Shown here one piece after another: positions 1 through 11,058 of a stretch of DNA of 36,988 nt. The DNA comes from Porogramme epimiltina. Lineage: Eukaryota; Basidiomycota; Agaricomycetes; Polyporales; Polyporaceae. The stretch spans positions 1-36,988 of the forward strand of contig FTLJ01000515.1 in assembly GCA_900155495.1 (NCBI GenBank), read 5' to 3'. A program made the position numbers and the translations under genes. The notes below the pieces were generated by a model. That model made no database searches. It had not been told where the DNA came from and saw nothing but the letters and a program-made list of their open reading frames with translations. Each line of letters begins with the position of its first letter. Within the stretch, counting starts at the first letter, position 1.

Positions 1-600
1 GCATTCCTACCCCTCTGCTCCCTCCCGAAGATCAGAGTGTTCTGTTTTTCTGCCTACCTTCCCGTCTCTGTCGGCGACGATCTCGTCGAACGGCTCACCG
101 TCGCTTGGCCCGAGCTCACCGAGCTCAGAATTTTCGACTCAAGGGCGCCAATAAGGGACGAACATAACCTTCGTGCTTCGTACAAGTCTCTCATAACTCT
201 TGCGCTGAGGGTCCCGCGTCTCACGAGCCTTGCCATTGCGTTTGACTTCACCGGCGCGCCTGAATACATCCCCGACAGGCGGCCGGGACGCGGTGGACGG
301 CCCCTCGAGCTCGAGTCTCTCGTAGCGTTTTCGATCGAGCATTCCTTCCACGCCTGCGACGCCAGATATACGATAACAGCGACGCGGTTGCTCTCGACGA
401 TGATGCCAAAGTTAGATTTCCTGTTTAACTCATGGTCGAGCGACCTCGAGTGGGTGGAGGATAATAATCTGATGGGTACGCCGTGGGGGCAACATGTATC
501 GGAGCAGTCTGCGGAGTGGGAAAAGGTTGGGGAGGATGCGGCGGAAATGGCGTTGATTCGGAGGCAGGAGAGGAGCTGGGCAAGCAAGCAACGCCGCTAA
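1..600 (+). CDS. F-box/LRR-like family protein, 3' part only
   Basis: The frame is open from base 1 to a TAA at 598-600 (199 residues visible), so the N-terminus lies left of the window. It is a paralogue of the two complete F-box genes at 1023 and 6602. Shared signs are the LRR-like AWPELTEL segment (compare AWPCLTEL and AWPSLRTL) and a C-terminal motif of the form RxQERxW just before the stop. The F-box itself is not in view. In fungi such proteins are presumed SCF ubiquitin-ligase adaptors or orphan LRR proteins, so the role here is inferred only from its relatives. A second copy lies inverted at the right end of the window. Confidence 0.8.
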   Translation, partial: AFLPLCSLPKIRVFCFSAYLPVSVGDDLVERLTVAWPELTELRIFDSRAPIRDEHNLRASYKSLITLALRVPRLTSLAIAFDFTGAPEYIPDRRPGRGGRPLELESLVAFSIEHSFHACDARYTITATRLLSTMMPKLDFLFNSWSSDLEWVEDNNLMGTPWGQHVSEQSAEWEKVGEDAAEMALIRRQERSWASKQRR

Positions 601-1010
601 TCTCTGGCCTCTCATCATTCACTTCTACAGATCACTCAATGACGCTGATGGCTCTTCCACCCTCTTTTCTATAGTGCATATGTACATATGGTGCCCGCGA
701 CACAATTCAACTTGTGGTGTTCACGTTATTTCTGCCCAGACAACCTGAAGGTCTCGCGTATACACCCCCATAGTGTATATTACGCGTGATATTGGTGCCT
801 CTTATATCAGAGACATATATTACGCGATCTTCTCGGGTCGTGTTCAAGCTCCCTCGCGATCGGTGCATGACGTTAGAGCGCAATTCCGGCGGGCGCTCGC
901 GATCACGTGAAAAGGTCACATAGTGACATGTCGCGTCGTCCTTGGCACGCCCGCGTGGGTCCTGGGATCGTGCCACGCTTACGAGTTGCGACACTCGTCC
1001 CTTTCTCTTC
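1..1010 (+). repeat. Left arm of a ~1-kb terminal inverted duplication
   Basis: Bases 1-1010 reappear in reverse complement at 36005-36988. The match starts at the first base of the window and covers the C-terminal coding part of an F-box-family gene, its stop region and the following intergenic DNA. The coding part is nearly identical with scattered substitutions; the intergenic part has several small indels (around 861-890 and 930-950). Similarity stops abruptly after the string ctttctcttc, 13 bp before the ATG of the next F-box gene. The repeat probably continues beyond the window edge. Confidence 0.93.
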
Positions 1011-1022
1011 GACCCCACCACC
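601..1022. other. Intergenic DNA between two F-box-family genes
   Basis: No convincing reading frame. It holds the 3' flank of the left partial gene and the presumed promoter and 5' UTR of the gene starting at 1023. It is AT-richer than the flanking exons and contains several near-palindromic tracts (gcatatgtacatatg near 676, and repeats of atattacgcg near 778 and 817). Most of it, up to 1010, is duplicated at the right end. Confidence 0.6.
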
Positions 1023-2920
1023 ATGTCGGACGTATCTAGCTACTCAACTGGGAATCCCGACCGCCTTACTGCTCTTGAACGTCTTCCACTGCACATCTTA
1101 CAAGAGATATGCTTCACCCTTGTTCGGCCGTCACAGCCTGAGGGACAGTCTTGTTGGGATGAGGCACTTGCTCTGGCCGTGACCTCTCGTGCTCTCTCTG
1201 GACCAGCGCTCGACGTGATATGGTACAAGATTCCTGACCTGGCGATCCTGCTACGCACCATACGTGAAGAATGCTACAAGATGGAGAGAATAAACGGTGA
1301 AGACAAGATCCGACCGCAATTTCTCTTTGTGAGTATTCATCGTCTATATGGATTTGCAAAAAGTTAATATACTCTATACAGAGCTTCACTCAACCCCTCT
1401 CCGCTGCGGATTGTGTGCGCTTCGTGTCATACTCCCGGCGCATAAAGCGAATCATAGACCCATCTCGGCCCTACGGCTTGTCTACAGAAACCTATGTGCT
1501 TGCCCCGACGGTCCTTAGTACCCTGGCTGCTGTCCAACGCACGCTCCAGCAAACGCTTCTTCCAAGCATTGAAGCCCTCGAATATACTATTGGGCCTGCC
1601 CCCATGAAGACAATCCAATCGTTTCCGTCCCTTCTCGGGCCTCAGCTCCACACGTTCAAGTTTCATCTTCAGGATGCTGAGTGGGATTTCGACAATCCGT
1701 ATGAAGGAGAAGACCTCGTGGTGGAAGTGTTGAATGCCTTGCCCCGAATGGCCTCGCAAAACTTGAGGGAGCTAGAGCTTGACATCGGGATTAGCATGGG
1801 TCCTGTTGTCCTGGCCTTCTCAAGATTGATTTGCAACTACTCCAACCTGGTCAGCCTGAACTGCCTCTGTGATTCCCTACGTCTCCCCCCGGATGCCGTT
1901 GCACACCTCTCGGTGCTCACCAGTTTGGAGATCTTAGAGATCTACGTTAACGATCTTTCCTTCTCCGACCTACACCCCCACTTACCAGGTACTACCTTCC
2001 CATCCCTTCGCAAACTGACCGTTGGGACTGAATATGGTCTCGACAACATCGTTTCACTGCTCACACGTGTTTCCTCGCCTCACCTCACCCTGCTGTACGT
2101 GCTTTCAGAGCGGGTTGCCCTTCTCGAAATCGAGAATCTGTTCGAGATGGTTAGTGCGGGTCCCTGGTACCGGCTGTCATCCTTCATGGTGGAATTTGAT
2201 GATGTCGGCGACCTGTCGACTGGCCCCGGCATCCAGACCTTCCTATTTGAACCAAAAGCCATTGGAGGTGAATTATTACGGCGTCTATTCAACTTCACCC
2301 AGATGTCATGCCTCAAACTCTTCATCTACCATGCCTTTGATATCGACGACGCCTTTTTGGCCGAAATAGCGGCCGCATGGCCTTGCCTCACCGAGCTGCT
2401 GCTCGGAACGCCATGGAACTCATACGTGCCTCCCGGGCAGAACGTCCTTGACCTCCCCGTTCCGCGCGTAACGCTCAACGGCCTCATCGAACTGGTGATA
2501 CGCTGCCCCAAGCTCTCTGGGCTTTCAGTCCAGCTCGACACGGACTCGAGAAAGCTTTCCGACGCGGCCCGCATGAGGCTGCACCGCGCAATGGCGAGGC
2601 GGAAGCCGACGCTCAATGCCTTAAACGTCCAACTGTCCTTCCTCGAACCCAAAGACGAACCGGTGGTCGCAGCAGTTCTCTCGCAGATCTTGCGACCCGA
2701 GGCCAGACTCTCAGATGCCTGGGGCACCCGGTGGGAGTACGAGGAAGACAGCTCCCTCTTTCATGAAGAACGGTTAACGGATCAATCGGAACGGTGGGCA
2801 CTTCTCGACGAAGTCACTATCGATTCATTTCGTTTGGTCCGGGAACAGGAACGGAATGCGTTGCGACGTGGCGGGCGTGGCACTGTCAAGCAGGATTCCT
2901 CCAAGCCGAGCGCAGATTGA
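1023..2920 (+). CDS. F-box domain protein with LRR-like repeats
   Basis: Exons 1023-1328 and 1382-2920 (phase 0, 53-nt intron) give 614 residues. The start ATG sits in a good context (caccaccATG). The N-terminus reads as an F-box: LERLPLHILQEICFTL, then ALAVTSRALSGPALDVIW, matching the LPxxILxxI...L..LW pattern of basidiomycete F-box-like domains. The rest is a leucine-rich solenoid-like region with repeated LxxLxxLxL steps, ending in a polar tail with REQERN. Family knowledge suggests a substrate adaptor for SCF ubiquitin ligases; the substrate is unknown. Its upstream region is part of the inverted duplication, which ends 13 bp before the ATG. It belongs to a large, fast-evolving basidiomycete family also present at 1-600, 6602-8594 and 36347-36988. 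Confidence 0.85.
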
Positions 2921-3293
2921 GGCCGCGAGCCGCTCACTGTTGGATTTATGGAGTTGTTCGCCGGGTGCCCACGTATCTGACATTAGTGCCCGGTTACAAA
3001 GTCGAAGCGCGGTTCGGGTTCCGGTTGAACGTACACCTTGTTTGTAGATCTGCTTGTTGTAATCCTTGACATGCTTCCAATGATATGGTAATCGAATCGC
3101 CATGGTGGCCCTATGAGCGTGCAAACGCGAGTTCAGACAACATGAGGGTCGTTACATGCATGCAAATCAAGCAACAGATCCGGTCAGTAAGTATGTACAT
3201 ACACTATATCTAACTACCAGTCCGAGCGGGCAATCACAGTCCATCCAACCATTCTCGCCACGATCTAGACTTCTTCGCGTCTGAGTCCACAGC
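2921..3293. other. Intergenic DNA between convergent genes
   Basis: This holds the 3' flanks of the F-box gene (plus strand) and the MFS transporter (minus strand). No further gene or clear element is seen. Confidence 0.5.
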
Positions 3294-6001
3294 TCAATGT
3301 GTGAGCCCATGCGCTGTCCCGCGCTGCCCCTCACGCTCCTCGAGAAGGAGCACACATATACCCGAGAGTATGAAGATGCCGATGCTGGCGTACACCGGGA
3401 AGGAGTGGTCGACCATGAGCAAAGAGCCGCCGAGTATCGGCGCGATCATCCCGCCTCTGCTCATATCGTAAGTTCGTGTTACGAGGGAAACAATGTCTAC
3501 GGGACGTGGCACTTACATTCGAGACAGCGCGGACGCGATCCCGCAAGCGGTTCCTCGGACTGTGCAAGAGGCGTAAATAACAAGTATAAAGAGCAAAAGG
3601 TGCACGACTGTTGCTCACCTTTTGTACCAAATATCTCCGGAGTCCACCCATATAACACGGCCCACATGGCCTAAGTTCCACGAGTTAAGCGCGAACGCAC
3701 GACGATCATTAGGGAGAAAAGACTCACCGTGGCACTGAGACTGATTCCGACGGTACTCGCGCGCACTGCCCACGGGTGCTCGACGATGACGAACACCCAG
3801 CAAAAGAACGCGGTGACAAAGGTGCTCCCCGCGAGGGACCACCGCCGCCCGAGTGGCGAGTCTATCAGCCACGCACCCAACTACGGAAGCAGGGGTTTAG
3901 TGTGACGTGGATGTAGAGCAAGGACCTAAACTCACGATCGCTCCGGGGCACCCTCCAATGGAGTAAATCACAACGTCCCATAAGCTGTCTTCTAGCGACT
4001 TCGGTGCCCCACTCGGATCGCTCGACGTCGAGCGCGTCTCAAGCAGCTTCGGAAGGTACACGTTGAACATGGTGTACGCTGCCAAGACGCACGCCATCAG
4101 CCGCGCGTCGCTCTCATCGCGGGCCAAACGCACCTAAGGACATCCCGCACCACGCGCCCCATACGAGCACCGTCGTCCGGAGCCACTCGGGGGAGAGCAC
4201 CATCGCGACGCGGTCGATCCACGCCAGGAGCGGCCGGCGCACCCACCGCGGGAGCGCGCCGCACACCGGACCCGCCTTGCTCTCCACGTACGACGACGCG
4301 GACGACACGCGCCGGTGGAGCGGCGGCCTCAGGGTCCCGTCCGACGCCACTCTCCGCGGGGTCGGGGTCGGCGCCGACGTGGGGGACGCGAGGGCCTCCG
4401 GCGCGAGGGGCGGCGCGCTGGCGCGCGGGAGCGGCGTGTCGAAGGCATGGGTGCCGAGCGCGACGTTCGGCACGCCCATCGTATCGTACGTCGCGGTGTC
4501 CGGTGACGCGTCCCGCAGGCTATCCCCAGCCTGGGAGCTGGAGCCGGACGTGGATGGTACAGATGAGGCCTTGCTGGCGTCCGCGTTTGGAGAAGGAGAA
4601 GGCGCGACGGTGTCCTCGACGTCCTCGACAGCGAACTGGCGTTCAGAGCCGTTGTACTTGGATATCATCTGCAGAGCCTCTGCGGCCTCTTCGTGGCGGC
4701 CGGCGTGCACGAGGTACCGAGGTGATTCGTGCAGCTTGAAAAAGACAATTCGCGCAATAAACATGGTCAAGGTCTAGAAGTGCGCGAATTGAGATTAAAC
4801 GAGGTATGACAATCGTGCGCGAGCACTTACGACGAGTCCTAGCACGACGAGGAGGTATTTCCACCCCACATTTTGTGATCCGACATCGCAAGTAGCGGGT
4901 GCCGGCGGGCAGGAGCGGCTAGGGATGACCAGCAGTCCGACGACAGCGGCAAACACAGCGCCGAAAGAGAAGAACACGGACAATGCAGTTACGAGATACT
5001 GCTTGCCGTTGGGCATGTGCTCCAAGAGAAGGGTCCCGTCGGTAGGCATTGAACCCTAGGCAAGCTGAGTGCCTTATCATAAATAGGAGTGCGGGAGAAC
5101 GTACCCCCACTGCACTACCGAGGAAGAAGAGAGCGATGCAAAGCCACCCGAAGGTGCTAGCGAGGGACGCGAATACGCCGAAGAGGGATGTCAAGAAGAG
5201 TGTCGCATTGAACGCCGTGGTGCGACCCATGAGATCGGAACCTGGCAACGAGGTCGGGAACTTGCGCTCGACGATTAGAAGCGGCGACTCACATGTTCCC
5301 CATCCTACTGCACCAAACATCATCCCCGCGAACATAGAGGAGGATAGTGTTCCTATGTAACTATCACGCACTATAAAAGGAACCTGAGTTAGCATCTACA
5401 CCGTTCTCCAGCCTAGCCCCCTTTCCTACGCAACCGTCGAGAAGTGCCTCGGCCGCGAGCATCTTCCCTCGACGTCCAGGTAACAGGGGGTCTTGCGGGA
5501 ACAGTAGGGGGGACGGGACGGCGCACGGAACATAGAGCTCACCTGAAAAGTGCTGCTGAACTCGGGGAAGGATAATGGCTACTGCTTGTATCCACATCTG
5601 CTTGATTGGTCAAATAGGCGGCCCATAGCAGCCGGGCACACGTACGTTGTCCGCCATCCAGCCTGATGCAAATGGATTAGTGAGGAGCAACGAGTGAGAA
5701 CTATGGGTCTACTCACCGAAACCGCAGAGGCAGAGGAGCGTCCATTGGTAGCTCCCTGTGCACACAACGATGAGTTCCCGTGTGCACGCGCTGGACCGCA
5801 GAGACTGGGAAAGTGCTCACCCATGCCTATGCGGTCTATAGACCTATCCAAAGGAGTCCTGCCGTCGAAGTCATCGGGGGCGTCGAAGCCCAAGCCCTCG
5901 ACGTCGAGGTCGTCGCCTTCATCGGACTGTTGCACGGAGACGTAGCTCATGCGGGAAGAGGTGGACCAGAGGCCGGAAGCGCGGGGGTTTACCGAGGACA
6001 T
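3294..6001 (-). CDS. Major facilitator superfamily transporter, SV2/sugar-transporter-like
   Basis: Thirteen exons on the minus strand (5821-6001, 5717-5755, 5646-5662, 5543-5597, 5293-5370, 5105-5241, 4831-5055, 4134-4773, 3936-4078, 3728-3880, 3619-3670, 3517-3559, 3294-3456) join in frame to 641 residues. Family signs are DRIGMGSYQWTLLCLCGFGW entering TM1, GWGTCSDLMGR as the MFS motif between TM2 and TM3 (about residues 120-130), HESPRYLVHAGR after TM6 (about 259-270), YTMFNVYLPKLLE in TM7 and RIGGMIAPILGGSL near the end. A polar Ser/Pro/Thr-rich insert of about 150 residues, the central cytoplasmic loop, separates the two six-helix halves. It should act at a membrane as a solute carrier; the substrate is unknown. 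One exon is only 17 nt. An in-frame ATG upstream (6139) exists, but 6001 fits the family better. Confidence 0.9.
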
Positions 6002-6601
6002 CGTTATCCATGGATTGCTGACGGACTGCTGACACAAGCTTTGGGCAGAAGGCGTGCTCGTGCCCCGAAAGGGATCGGCGAGAACCGCTGGCTGAGTGAG
6101 GAAGCTGGGCTGCCGCGGCCAGGGGTGGGAGGGGAGCACAGGGGCTCAGCCGCGACGAATAAGGCTCTTCTCCGCAACAAGGGCGATGGAGTCAGAGTAG
6201 GGGCGGCAACGGCTGGCGAGGACGCTCAGACGGGCAAAGGGCCGAGGCGAAGGTGAGTACAGCGCCAGTTGCGGTCACAGATTACTCCCAAGCTCACCCA
6301 CACGTGCAGAGGACTCTGACGTCAACCCCGTCTCGTTCCGCACCGCTCATCCGGCCCTTGACTTCGCCGCAGCCCCCTCCCTCCTGAACCTCTCTTGAGC
6401 CTATCTCTTTGGCTACGACTCGGTGCCACGCCCTTCCAACCAACGAGGAGAGGGCCTAACTCATAAGCACACGTCCACTGCATCTTCAAACTGTGCGGTT
6501 GTTCAATTTTCAGGCCTCCTGCCGCCGCGTCGCGTCCAAGCATCGGTAAATCGTCCTATTGCTTTTGCGCCGTGTCTGTCTAACACACGTTTGGTATAGA
6601 A
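6002..6601. other. Divergent promoter region, MFS gene / F-box gene
   Basis: 600 bp between two divergently transcribed genes. No conserved coding signal is seen. The right edge appears to hold a 5'-UTR intron of the F-box gene, listed separately. Confidence 0.5.
6546..6599 (+). other. Probable 5'-UTR intron of the F-box gene at 6602
   Basis: A 54-nt GT-AG interval (gtaaat ... tatag) ends two bases before the ATG at 6602 and carries a perfect branch-point-like ctaac at 6580-6584. Size and signals match the coding introns of the window. Only transcript data can confirm it. Confidence 0.5.
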
Positions 6602-8594
6602 ATGTCTCTGACCCATTTACCGACATCCATACTACTGCAAATATTTGACCATCTACGTCCTAGCTGGACAGGCTGGACATCACGAAGCGGAGCGCCTGAA
6701 CTCGTTGCCCTGACTGTGACTTGCCAGAAGCTTTCCGAGCATGCCCTCACGACGCTCTGGAAAGAACCACCAAGTCTCTTGCCACTGGTGATGACCCTTC
6801 CTAGAGACTTGTGGAGTGTACAGACCAGCGAATTAGTACGTCATCGCATAGCTTAACTTCATCGGACATAACGCACTTTAGTCTTGTGCTAATGTCACTG
6901 GTGATCTATTACTCGTTCAGGCGTTCTGTCGCTCCCCGGTCCCGTCAGACTTCACTCGCCTTTGGGGATATGCGCATAGGGTCAAGCGGATCAACAGTGA
7001 CCTTCTACCCTACTTTCGAAAGATCGATGACATTGAGGCCTCCCCATCCGTCTGGAAAACCCTGCAAACGTGTTTATCAAACAAACCACTCCTCCCCAAC
7101 ATCACGGTTCTCATATTCGTCTCGTACGACGGGCCCCACCTATCAGAAGAGCAGAAGGGCGCTTTACCGCTAGAGTTAATGATAGGTCCCAAACTGCGCC
7201 GCGTGAGCATTGACGTCTCATCGTCATCTCAGTCTCAGATACCGCCCCCGACCGTGGAGTCATGCTCGAGATTCATAGCAAAATTACCTCCATGCGTCCA
7301 AACGTTTCTACTAGAAACCGAGTTCCGCACCCCGGGCGTGCTAAGTGATTCTTTGTCGGATTGGACAATCACAGCGAGAAACCTCACTTCCTTCCGATCT
7401 CCCAATCACACTATCCGCGCGGACGCCTTCCTCCATCTTGCCTCCTTGCCACAGCTTCAAGCCATCGAAATAGTCATCTCAACAGATTGGTCATCTGATC
7501 TCGTAGAACATACGTTCATGGGCTTACCACCGATGCCTTTCCCTTCACTCGCATCCCTTGGTGTTATTGTTGACGCCAACATCGATTTTGGGATCCAACT
7601 CATCCGCGCTATCCACGCCTCTCACCTGGGTTCCATTTCTTTGAGAACCTCACAAGCTACTGCGCCCGACTTGTCGCAGTTTATCGCGGTCCTCCCTACC
7701 GCCCGTTTTGCTGGAGCACTCCGCTACCTAGAACTGGCCATAATAGACAAGCCTCTCGAGCTCCAGGACAATCTTCCAAGTCCACTCCCTGTCATCCTAC
7801 ACGCCGCAGATCTCGCGCCGCTCCTCACTCTTGAGCTCGAGGGCCTCCGCGCGCACGGGTTCGAGGTAGCCATCTCGGACGAGCTCCTCTATAAGATGGT
7901 CCTTGCCTGGCCAAGCCTTCGGACGCTCGATCTTTGCTGGTACGGCATCGGCCGCGACTCTCCCTATGCCGTCACACTCCCCGGCCTCCTCCCCCTCACA
8001 CGCCTCTGCCCGCACCTCTTCTCTCTCGGCGTTGCGCTAGATGCGACATACATGCCGCCACAGCCTATCCCCGAGATCCGTCCCGCGTTTGGTGGGGGGC
8101 AGAGCTCTCTCCGCCTGTTCAAAGCTGGATACGGACGCCTGCCAGCCGAGGCGGGCGGCGAGGCGTTCGCCGCAGGCTGGCTCGCCGACTGCTTCCCCAG
8201 CCTGCTCTCCGTGCAATCCTGCTGGCGCCCAGCAAACTTGGGCGAGACCGACGCGACGCAGTGGGCGCCCGCGGCCGCATGGCGCAGGGTGAACGACTTG
8301 CTGCCCCACATGCGGCGCGTGCGCGCGCAGGAGCGAAACTGGGCAGCGCACTGCGGGCGGCCGGCGCTCGTGCGGCCCCCCGCCGACGAAGGGTTTCTGC
8401 GGTATGTGGACGCGCTCCGCTCGGACCCGGCGGAGGCGGTGCGGATCGCGCTCGAGTATGCGAAGTGGTGGGTTCTTTGCTGCGTGTTCGTGTCGAGTGC
8501 ATCCCGGGCTGACCTTTCTCTGGCGCGTAGGCGTACAAGGCTGCCGCCGTCTCATATCGAAGCTCCTATTGCTTTCACTATGGACACGCTATGA
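6602..8594 (+). CDS. F-box domain protein with LRR-like repeats
   Basis: Exon 1 is 6602-6835 and exon 2 starts at 6921 after an 85-nt intron. The frame then stays open to the TGA at 8592-8594 (635 residues). The F-box is near the N-terminus: LTHLPTSILLQIFDHLRP, then LVALTVTCQKLSEHALTTLW. The body is leucine-rich; the segment MVLAWPSLRTLDL and the late motif RRVRAQERNW match the other F-box paralogues here. A further 63-nt intron (8468-8530, GT-AG, gctgac branch point) is likely near the end; as its length is divisible by three, both spliced (614 aa) and retained forms remain open. Role inferred from the family: SCF adaptor, target unknown. Its last 700 bases are markedly GC-rich. Confidence 0.85.
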
Positions 8595-9006
8595 TCACTT
8601 AGATGGACGAGGCTTTGACACATACGCCCATTATAACTCCTGGCCCTATTGTACAATATGAAGACAATATCACTCTTAATGTTATCTTAGAAAGTAGTAC
8701 CTATTTTAACAGCATTTCTCTCAACCTCACTGTTCGGCATCTTGGAGCTTTTCCCCGGGGGGCATGTTGGTGATAAAGTATGTGTGAGGGATGTTGATGA
8801 CGAGGTTGTGTGTATGGTAAAAGTGAATCAAACTCATCTGGCCGTCCAAAACATGAGGTTCCCTCAAAGGCTATGCATGATGCAAGAGCCTTATCACCGG
8901 AAAGTGTGCCAACGAACCCCGCGACCGAAATTTTGACATAAAAATAGTACACACATATCATTTGCATCGGAACGGGAGGTAGTAAAATTAGTCAACTGGC
9001 CTTGAC
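8595..9006. other. Intergenic DNA, no gene seen
   Basis: 3' flank of the F-box gene and of the minus-strand tRNA. A minus-strand reading frame at 8701-8967 (88 codons) shows no recognisable domain and is not called. Confidence 0.4.
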
Positions 9007-9077
9007 TGCATTAAGGGGGAATCGAACCCCCGGCGGGTCGATGGCAACGACCCAGGTTACCACTACCCCATTAATGC
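9007..9077 (-). tRNA. tRNA-Gly, anticodon GCC
   Basis: The 71-nt minus-strand sequence folds into a full cloverleaf. The acceptor stem is GCATTAA with TTAATGC and discriminator A. The D arm is GGGT/ACCT, the anticodon stem GGTCG/CGACC with loop TTGCCAT (anticodon GCC), and the T arm GGGGG-TTCGATT-CCCCC. The B box GGTTCGATTCC is perfect. No intron is present. A TTTT run (complement of 8984-8987) about 20 nt downstream can terminate Pol III. It is identical base for base to the tRNA at 18486-18556. Confidence 0.95.
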
Positions 9078-9245
9078 GATACACGAACAGTGGTATGACA
9101 TTGTGCGTACTCGTTCTGATGCTTGGCTTCGAGGCCGGAGAGACTTCAAAGCTGAGGGAGATTGTAGGGCCTATTAGTACGCCCTATCTATATCGAGATA
9201 AACGCATCGACAATATTGTACATCAGGAATCTCGGCCAATAACAT

Positions 9246-10792
9246 CTACCTCATCTTTGCGGCCTTCGCAGTGCCTCCTCGCCCAGCGGAGGCTAGTCCT
9301 TCAGCGTCGAGTTTTCTCTTCTTCGTAGTACCCAGCTGCTTGGCACCGGCATTCGCGCGGGGTTTTGTCCCGCTCGCAGGGGTGCGTGGCTGTTTTCGCG
9401 TCTGAATAGTACATCAAGATTTTTCTGACGGACGAGGAACATCCTCGACATACCTTCGAGGAGATTAAGAGTTCGTCGTCACCGACGCCCTCGTCCTCGT
9501 CCCATTCCTCCCCGTCCTCATCCTCCCACTCGGGCACTATTCGTCTAGACTTCGCAGACACACCCGACCCGCGCCGCTTCCGCGGCCCCACCGGAGAAAA
9601 CTCTTTCGGAGACTCGGGCTCGTATGCAGAGCCGGAAGTGGCCGACTCTACATCGTGGTCGAAACCGTCCGGTTCGCGGTCCGAATCTTCTTCCTCCTTC
9701 ACATCCACGATCGCGGTAACACGTCGTATAAGGCGCTGCTGAGGTTCTGCAGGCGCGCGCGGGGTAGCCCTGCTCGGGCCCGCCTGCGCGGCGAGCTCCC
9801 GGTCCTTGTCTTTGCGTTTAGACGTGGAGGCACGCGCCGGGGACCCATGGCGTGAACGAGATTCGCGTTCGCGTTCTGCGCGTGCGCTGTGAGGGGCCTT
9901 TGACTTGCGCACCGTGGTCATGGGGGGACTATCGTCCTCTCCTAGAGGTGGGCGACTGTGCGCGTGCGGAGTGCCGGCCCGGTGGGAGTGGGTGGTCGAT
10001 GCTCGCTTCGTCCCACCTGAGGATGTGGAGGGATCGCCCATGTCGGCGTACGTCATACGAGGGGTGTAAGGGGCAGTATACGCGTGCGCAGCAGCATTCC
10101 ACTATGCAGGGACGGTTGAGGGAGAAGTCCGTGAATGTCAGAGGTTGAGCACGTACGGCATATTGCCCAGCAAGCATCTCCTCCAAACGAACAGATAGTC
10201 TGGCTCTTTCGTGTTCCGTCCTCCTATATTGCTCCTTCCAGCTCTCGACCTCTTGTCGTGATGTCTCTTCGATACGCGCTAGTTGCGCCTTCCACTGTTG
10301 CACCTCGGCCTTGAGCTGCGTGATAGTCTCGGTTTGGTGCTTAATCTGCGTATGTGTCTTGAGTAAATTGGGTCAATGGAGAAGCGGCAAGCATCTTACT
10401 GTCAAATCGGACTTGCTAGCCTAGATTGTAAGGAACTTGGTCAGGTCCGCAATGCCAGGGATAGTATACACAACTCACAGCAGCCTTCCAAGTCTCTCCG
10501 CGGGCCTGCGAGTCTTTGGCCTCTAATTGAGCTTCATGAAGTTCCTTCAGAGCATCGTCCCTCTCGGCCCGTAGACGCGAAAGCTCTGCATGAGTTTGTT
10601 CCTGCACGCCTTGTACAGCTGTGAGCTGCAACGGTAGAGCTCCCTTAACCACTTTTGCTCCTAGGAGATATGGAAAAGATGGCATACTGCTATAGTGGCG
10701 GCCTTAGTGAGGTTGGCAAGCGCATCTGAGGCCGACGAGGATGCAGCAGAGGAAGATGTGGCTGGCGGCATAGAGCGCGCGATGTTCGGCAT
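9246..10792 (-). CDS. Coiled-coil protein of unknown function with charged, disordered tail
   Basis: Six minus-strand exons (10688-10792, 10479-10625, 10400-10420, 10157-10345, 9454-10101, 9246-9401), all phase 0, give 421 residues. After a Ser/Ala-rich start, residues about 36-84 and 92-154 form heptad-like, Glu/Arg/Gln-rich helices (for example EQTHAELSRLRAERDDALKE and ARLSVRLEEMLAGQYA). The second half is low-complexity: Ser/Pro/Arg-rich stretches, an acidic block (EWEDEDGEEWDEDEG) and a Lys/Arg-rich C-terminus. I do not recognise the family. The layout (coiled coil, acidic patch, basic end) would fit a nuclear or cytoskeletal scaffold, but that is inference. It shares a 266-bp divergent promoter region with the OGFr-domain gene. 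Exon 3 is only 21 nt. Confidence 0.75.
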
Positions 10793-11058
10793 GGAGGTTC
10801 GCAAACACAATCCACCGACGCGTCCGGCGCGGTTGTGGCACCGAGTGCATAGTTAATTTACTCCGATGATCTGATTTGAAGCCCCGATTATTCAAGTCAT
10901 AGCCAATGATATAACGAAGCGCGTGTCCTTTGAGACGCGTCTCGCAGGGCGCCTCGTGGTGGCTCATGCCCCTTGTCCTTCCCAAATACACTGGCGTTCA
11001 TCTTGTGCGGTATCTGAGAAGCGTGCCCTCATCTCCTCACATCCGCCGCACACTCGCA

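Noticed and set aside
4277..4777. 166-codon plus-strand reading frame opposite the MFS transporter
   Set aside because: It lies opposite the long low-complexity loop exon of the MFS gene and has no features of its own.
8037..8555. Long minus-strand reading frames inside the F-box gene at 6602-8594
   Set aside because: Several frames stay open here because the region is very GC-rich. The plus-strand frame has the family features and the expected C-terminal QERNW motif.
9852..10148. Plus-strand reading frame opposite the coiled-coil gene
   Set aside because: Antisense to a well-supported six-exon gene whose junctions all keep frame; no domain.
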